From positions 372,001 to 436,000 of the forward strand of contig NZ_JAJCVI010000001.1 of assembly GCF_020567525.1 (NCBI RefSeq): a stretch of DNA of 64,000 nt. The letters are read 5' to 3'. This document shows, piece by piece, positions 61,503-64,000 of the stretch (position 1 is its first letter; the number at the start of each line of letters is the position of its first letter). Made by a program: the position numbers and the translations under genes. Origin of the DNA: Halorubellus salinus (lineage in GTDB: Archaea; Halobacteriota; Halobacteria; Halobacteriales; Natrialbaceae). Below the pieces are notes generated by a model, which worked only from the letters and a program-made list of their open reading frames with translations, had not been told where the DNA came from and searched no databases.

Positions 61503-63263
61503 ATGTCGAGAGAGAATCTCGTGGAGGTCGATTTCCGCCACGAGGACGAGGATACGTTACTGGCTGACGCTGGAGAGTCCTCTTCCCTTGTTGAGCATCT
61601 CCTTACCGTTCAGGCGAATCGACTCCAAGCTGGCCAGCCCGACTCCGAACTCCGTTCGCTCTCACACCTCGACGAGGAGAACGTCAAACTCCTCGAACAC
61701 CAGGTTGACGCCGCACACCGCGCCCTCTTCGAGATGGACGGCAAGGCACTCCTCGCCGACGAGGTCGGTCTCGGGAAGACCATCGAAGTCGGGATGATTC
61801 TCAAGGAAATGCACTACCGCGGCACTGACGACGCGGTGCTAATTCTCACGCCGGCACAACTCGCACAGCAGTGGCAGGGAGAGATGCTGGAGAAGTTCGG
61901 TCTCGACTTCACTTGCAACTACGACGATGACTTCGCTGGCTTTGACGCCCACGATCACGTAATCGCCAGCATCGACACCGCCAAGAGCGACCGCCACCGC
62001 TCGACCGTCCTCGCCCGCGACTGGGACGTCCTCGTGCTGGACGAAGCTCATTACGTGAAGAACGAAGACACCGACCGGTACGAACTCTTAGAGAAGCTCT
62101 CCTACGACTACGCGTTCTTCCTCACCGCAACACCGATCCAGAACGACGTCACCGACCTCTACAACATCATCTCGCTGCTTCGACCGGGACTGTTCGGGAC
62201 GCGTGAGGCGTTCCACAACTACTTCGTCAACAAGTCACAGGAGACGCTGGTCAACCGTAACGAACTCCAAAACCGTCTACGGAAGGTGATGATCCGCAAC
62301 CGCCGTGACGAGACGGACATCGACTTCACGCCTCGCAATGTGACGACGCGTACCTTCGAACCCTCGCCGGCAGAAAAAGACCTCTACCAGTCCGTGACTG
62401 ACTACGTTCGCACGGCCTACGGCGAAGATCAAGGCCAGAAGCTCGTTCTGATGACTCTTCAGAAGGAGGTAGTCAGTAGCCCCGAAGCACTCAAACAGAC
62501 CGTGGAGCGGCAACTCGACGTTGAAGACGGGAAGGTCGTCGCTCACGCCGACCAGCTCAATCGAATTCTCGACTGCGTCGACGCGGTGAAGACACCGACG
62601 AAGTTGGAGAGCGTCCAGCGCATTACCAGTGAGGCACGGGAACGCGTGGACAAAGGACGAGTGATCGTGTTCACCCAGTTCCGGGCGACTCAACAGAAGC
62701 TGATTGAGACATTCGCTGATCAGGGCTACACAACTCATCCCTTCCACGGCGGGCACAGCAGCGACGAGAAGGAGGAAATCGTCGAACGGTTCGAGGAGGA
62801 GGGTGGGGTTCTCGTCTCGACAGACGCCATGAACGAGGGTCGGAATCTCCAGTTCTGCAATGTGATGGTCAACTACGATCTGCCCTGGAATCCGATGAAG
62901 GTCGAGCAACGCATCGGTCGTATCCATCGCATTGGGCAGGAACGAGAGGTCTACGTGTTCAATATCGCGCTGGAAGATACCATCGAGGAGTACGTCCTTG
63001 AGCGACTCTACCACAAGATCGACCTGTTCCAACAGTCGGTCGGCGAGCTGAGCGAGATTCTGACTCGACTGGAAGAGACGGGGCGCAACTTCGAGGACGA
63101 AGTGTTCGAACGGCTGGTCTCTGCAGATTCGGAGGTTGAACTGGAGAACGACTTCGACGCAATGGCGATCGACCTGCAGGAACAGCGCGACCTCGCCGAC
63201 AAGCTCGAGGACTTCAACAAGGGCGTCTTCGAGGGATTCGACTTGGGGGACAGTGATGACTGA
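61503..63263 (+). CDS. SNF2-type DEAH helicase (BrxHII-like)
   Basis: A 586-residue SF2/SNF2 helicase. Motif I is ADEVGLGKTIE (GLGKT 89-93), DEAH at 180-183 (LVLDEAHYVKN), motif III LTATPIQND, and the C-lobe has VFTQFRATQQKLIETF, VSTDAMNEGRNLQF and RIGRIHRIGQEREVYVFNIA. It is shorter than RapA-type proteins. SNF2 helicases occur in BREX type 3 (BrxHII) and DISARM (DrmD) systems. An overlapping gene follows (ATGACTGA), so coupled translation is expected. Confidence 0.88.
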   Translation: MSRENLVEVDFRHEDEDTLLADAGESSSLVEHLLTVQANRLQAGQPDSELRSLSHLDEENVKLLEHQVDAAHRALFEMDGKALLADEVGLGKTIEVGMILKEMHYRGTDDAVLILTPAQLAQQWQGEMLEKFGLDFTCNYDDDFAGFDAHDHVIASIDTAKSDRHRSTVLARDWDVLVLDEAHYVKNEDTDRYELLEKLSYDYAFFLTATPIQNDVTDLYNIISLLRPGLFGTREAFHNYFVNKSQETLVNRNELQNRLRKVMIRNRRDETDIDFTPRNVTTRTFEPSPAEKDLYQSVTDYVRTAYGEDQGQKLVLMTLQKEVVSSPEALKQTVERQLDVEDGKVVAHADQLNRILDCVDAVKTPTKLESVQRITSEARERVDKGRVIVFTQFRATQQKLIETFADQGYTTHPFHGGHSSDEKEEIVERFEEEGGVLVSTDAMNEGRNLQFCNVMVNYDLPWNPMKVEQRIGRIHRIGQEREVYVFNIALEDTIEEYVLERLYHKIDLFQQSVGELSEILTRLEETGRNFEDEVFERLVSADSEVELENDFDAMAIDLQEQRDLADKLEDFNKGVFEGFDLGDSDD

Positions 63264-64000
63264 CGCAGCCCTCCCAGTCACCGAGCGGGCAGTCGAGCGT
63301 TTTACTGAGGCGTACTTGCGGTCGCTGGGGGCCCAAATCGAAAAGCGGGGACGTCGGTGGACAGTCACGCTCCCCGGCGACGCTGACACCGCTCTGGAAT
63401 TGGATGGCGACGTACTGGAGATTGTAAGCGATCCGGACGAGGTCGACGAGGGAGTTATCGCCATTTCACCGGAAGCGCCATTCGTAGAGCGAATGCTCGA
63501 CGAATCGGCTGACAAAACACCCCTTGGGGTGCTCTCACTGACACAAGACCAGTTCGAGTTGCAACTGCCCCCGTGGATCACTGGTGGAACAGTCGAAGTC
63601 GTGGATCGATCGTTCACTCCATACTACGATAGACGTGCGCTCTGTGCGCTCTTCCACGTCGGCATCGAAACCGTCAGCGAGTACCAGACGGAGGAGCTGC
63701 ACGCAGTAGCGGTCGACCTCAACGATCACGAGGAGCGCCCTCGACTCGCGGAGACGTACTTGGATCTGGCTGAAGACGACCAGCAAGACCCCTCTGAGGG
63801 AAGGCAATTCGATGAGCAGACGTTGAGTGACGCGATCGAGACTACCAACGAAGTTCTGGAACGCGAGATTGCACCGATGGTTCGAGACACACGGGAACGT
63901 GCGACGCGTGCTGCAGAGGTGGAGCTAGACGAGTATCGGCAGTTCGTACAGCAGCGCCGAGAAGAGATAGACGAAGAGATCAGTCGCCTAAACGATCGAA
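63256..64000 (+). CDS. Helicase partner protein, 5' part (cut by window edge)
   Basis: Starts ATG 63256 inside the last codons of the helicase (MTDAALPVTERAVERFTEAY). The visible 248 residues have an N-terminal alpha/beta part (GAQIEKRGRRWTVTLPGDAD) and, after about 180 residues, a charged coiled-coil (TRAAEVELDEYRQFVQQRRE). No family is recognised and the frame continues past 64000. It probably forms a complex with the helicase. Confidence 0.7.
   Translation, partial: MTDAALPVTERAVERFTEAYLRSLGAQIEKRGRRWTVTLPGDADTALELDGDVLEIVSDPDEVDEGVIAISPEAPFVERMLDESADKTPLGVLSLTQDQFELQLPPWITGGTVEVVDRSFTPYYDRRALCALFHVGIETVSEYQTEELHAVAVDLNDHEERPRLAETYLDLAEDDQQDPSEGRQFDEQTLSDAIETTNEVLEREIAPMVRDTRERATRAAEVELDEYRQFVQQRREEIDEEISRLNDR

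Noticed and set aside
62277-63617. A 446-residue minus-strand open frame
   Set aside because: It is antisense to the SNF2 helicase and its partner, which have clear motifs.
1-64000. CRISPR array
   Set aside because: No regularly spaced identical repeats of 24-37 bp were seen. The only direct repeats are the short iteron-like and att-like ones.

Overview
The window reads as a haloarchaeal chromosome or megaplasmid segment. Predicted proteins are strongly acidic. Several families are typical of Halobacteria: a HNMRNEL-type histidine kinase, an RdfA plus archaea-specific SMC-related pair, a DUF6735-like protein, and many small CxxC zinc-ribbon proteins. Nearly everything is accessory DNA. No ribosomal, core metabolic or intact tRNA genes are visible.

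Layout. 1-1659: two tandem fragments of a tRNA 3' end (tRNA-Lys-like, minus strand), strong hairpins and a tyrosine integrase, which looks like the left end of an integrated element running rightward. 1.9-9.6 kb: secreted/membrane genes, a PLD-ATPase fusion, a decayed reading frame, a histidine kinase, and a decayed copy of a nuclease plus SMC-like module. 9.8-24.7 kb: tightly overlapping operons of small hypothetical genes, an iteron-like repeat cluster, a serine recombinase, and a 3.4-kb transposon-like unit (13837-17280). That unit has matching 13-bp ends, an exact 11-bp target duplication and no visible transposase. It carries DUF4386-like, cupin and glycine-zipper genes and splits a gene whose frame rejoins when the unit is removed. 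25-30 kb: a two-gene nuclease cassette, a winged-helix regulator, and a DNA-binding protein ending in a DnaJ J-domain with palindromic sites upstream. 30.8-36.4 kb: the intact copy of the nuclease / SMC-related / RdfA module, with about 2 kb of other genes between nuclease and SMC.

36.7-64 kb is a dense defence island: a DUF6735-like gene, two tandem ParB-methyltransferase fusions, a McrBC-like pair, a DUF499 ATPase with a small partner, an AbiE-like toxin-antitoxin pair, a GmrSD-type nuclease (DUF262/DUF1524), a small PD-(D/E)XK protein, a DUF1156 methyltransferase, a candidate two-gene NA37-like plus membrane-effector system, a PD-(D/E)XK/zinc-finger operon, and a SNF2-type helicase with an overlapping partner cut by the window edge. 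DUF499 ATPase, DUF1156 methylase and SNF2 helicase together resemble parts of a type 3-like BREX system, but no PglZ is seen inside the window.

The best candidates for something undescribed are the NA37-like/three-TM membrane protein pair (56917-59645), the duplicated RdfA-SMC-nuclease module, the RHH/HTH/J-domain protein, the PLD-ATPase fusion, and the transposase-less unit at 13837-17280. All assignments come from reading motifs by eye; no database search was run.
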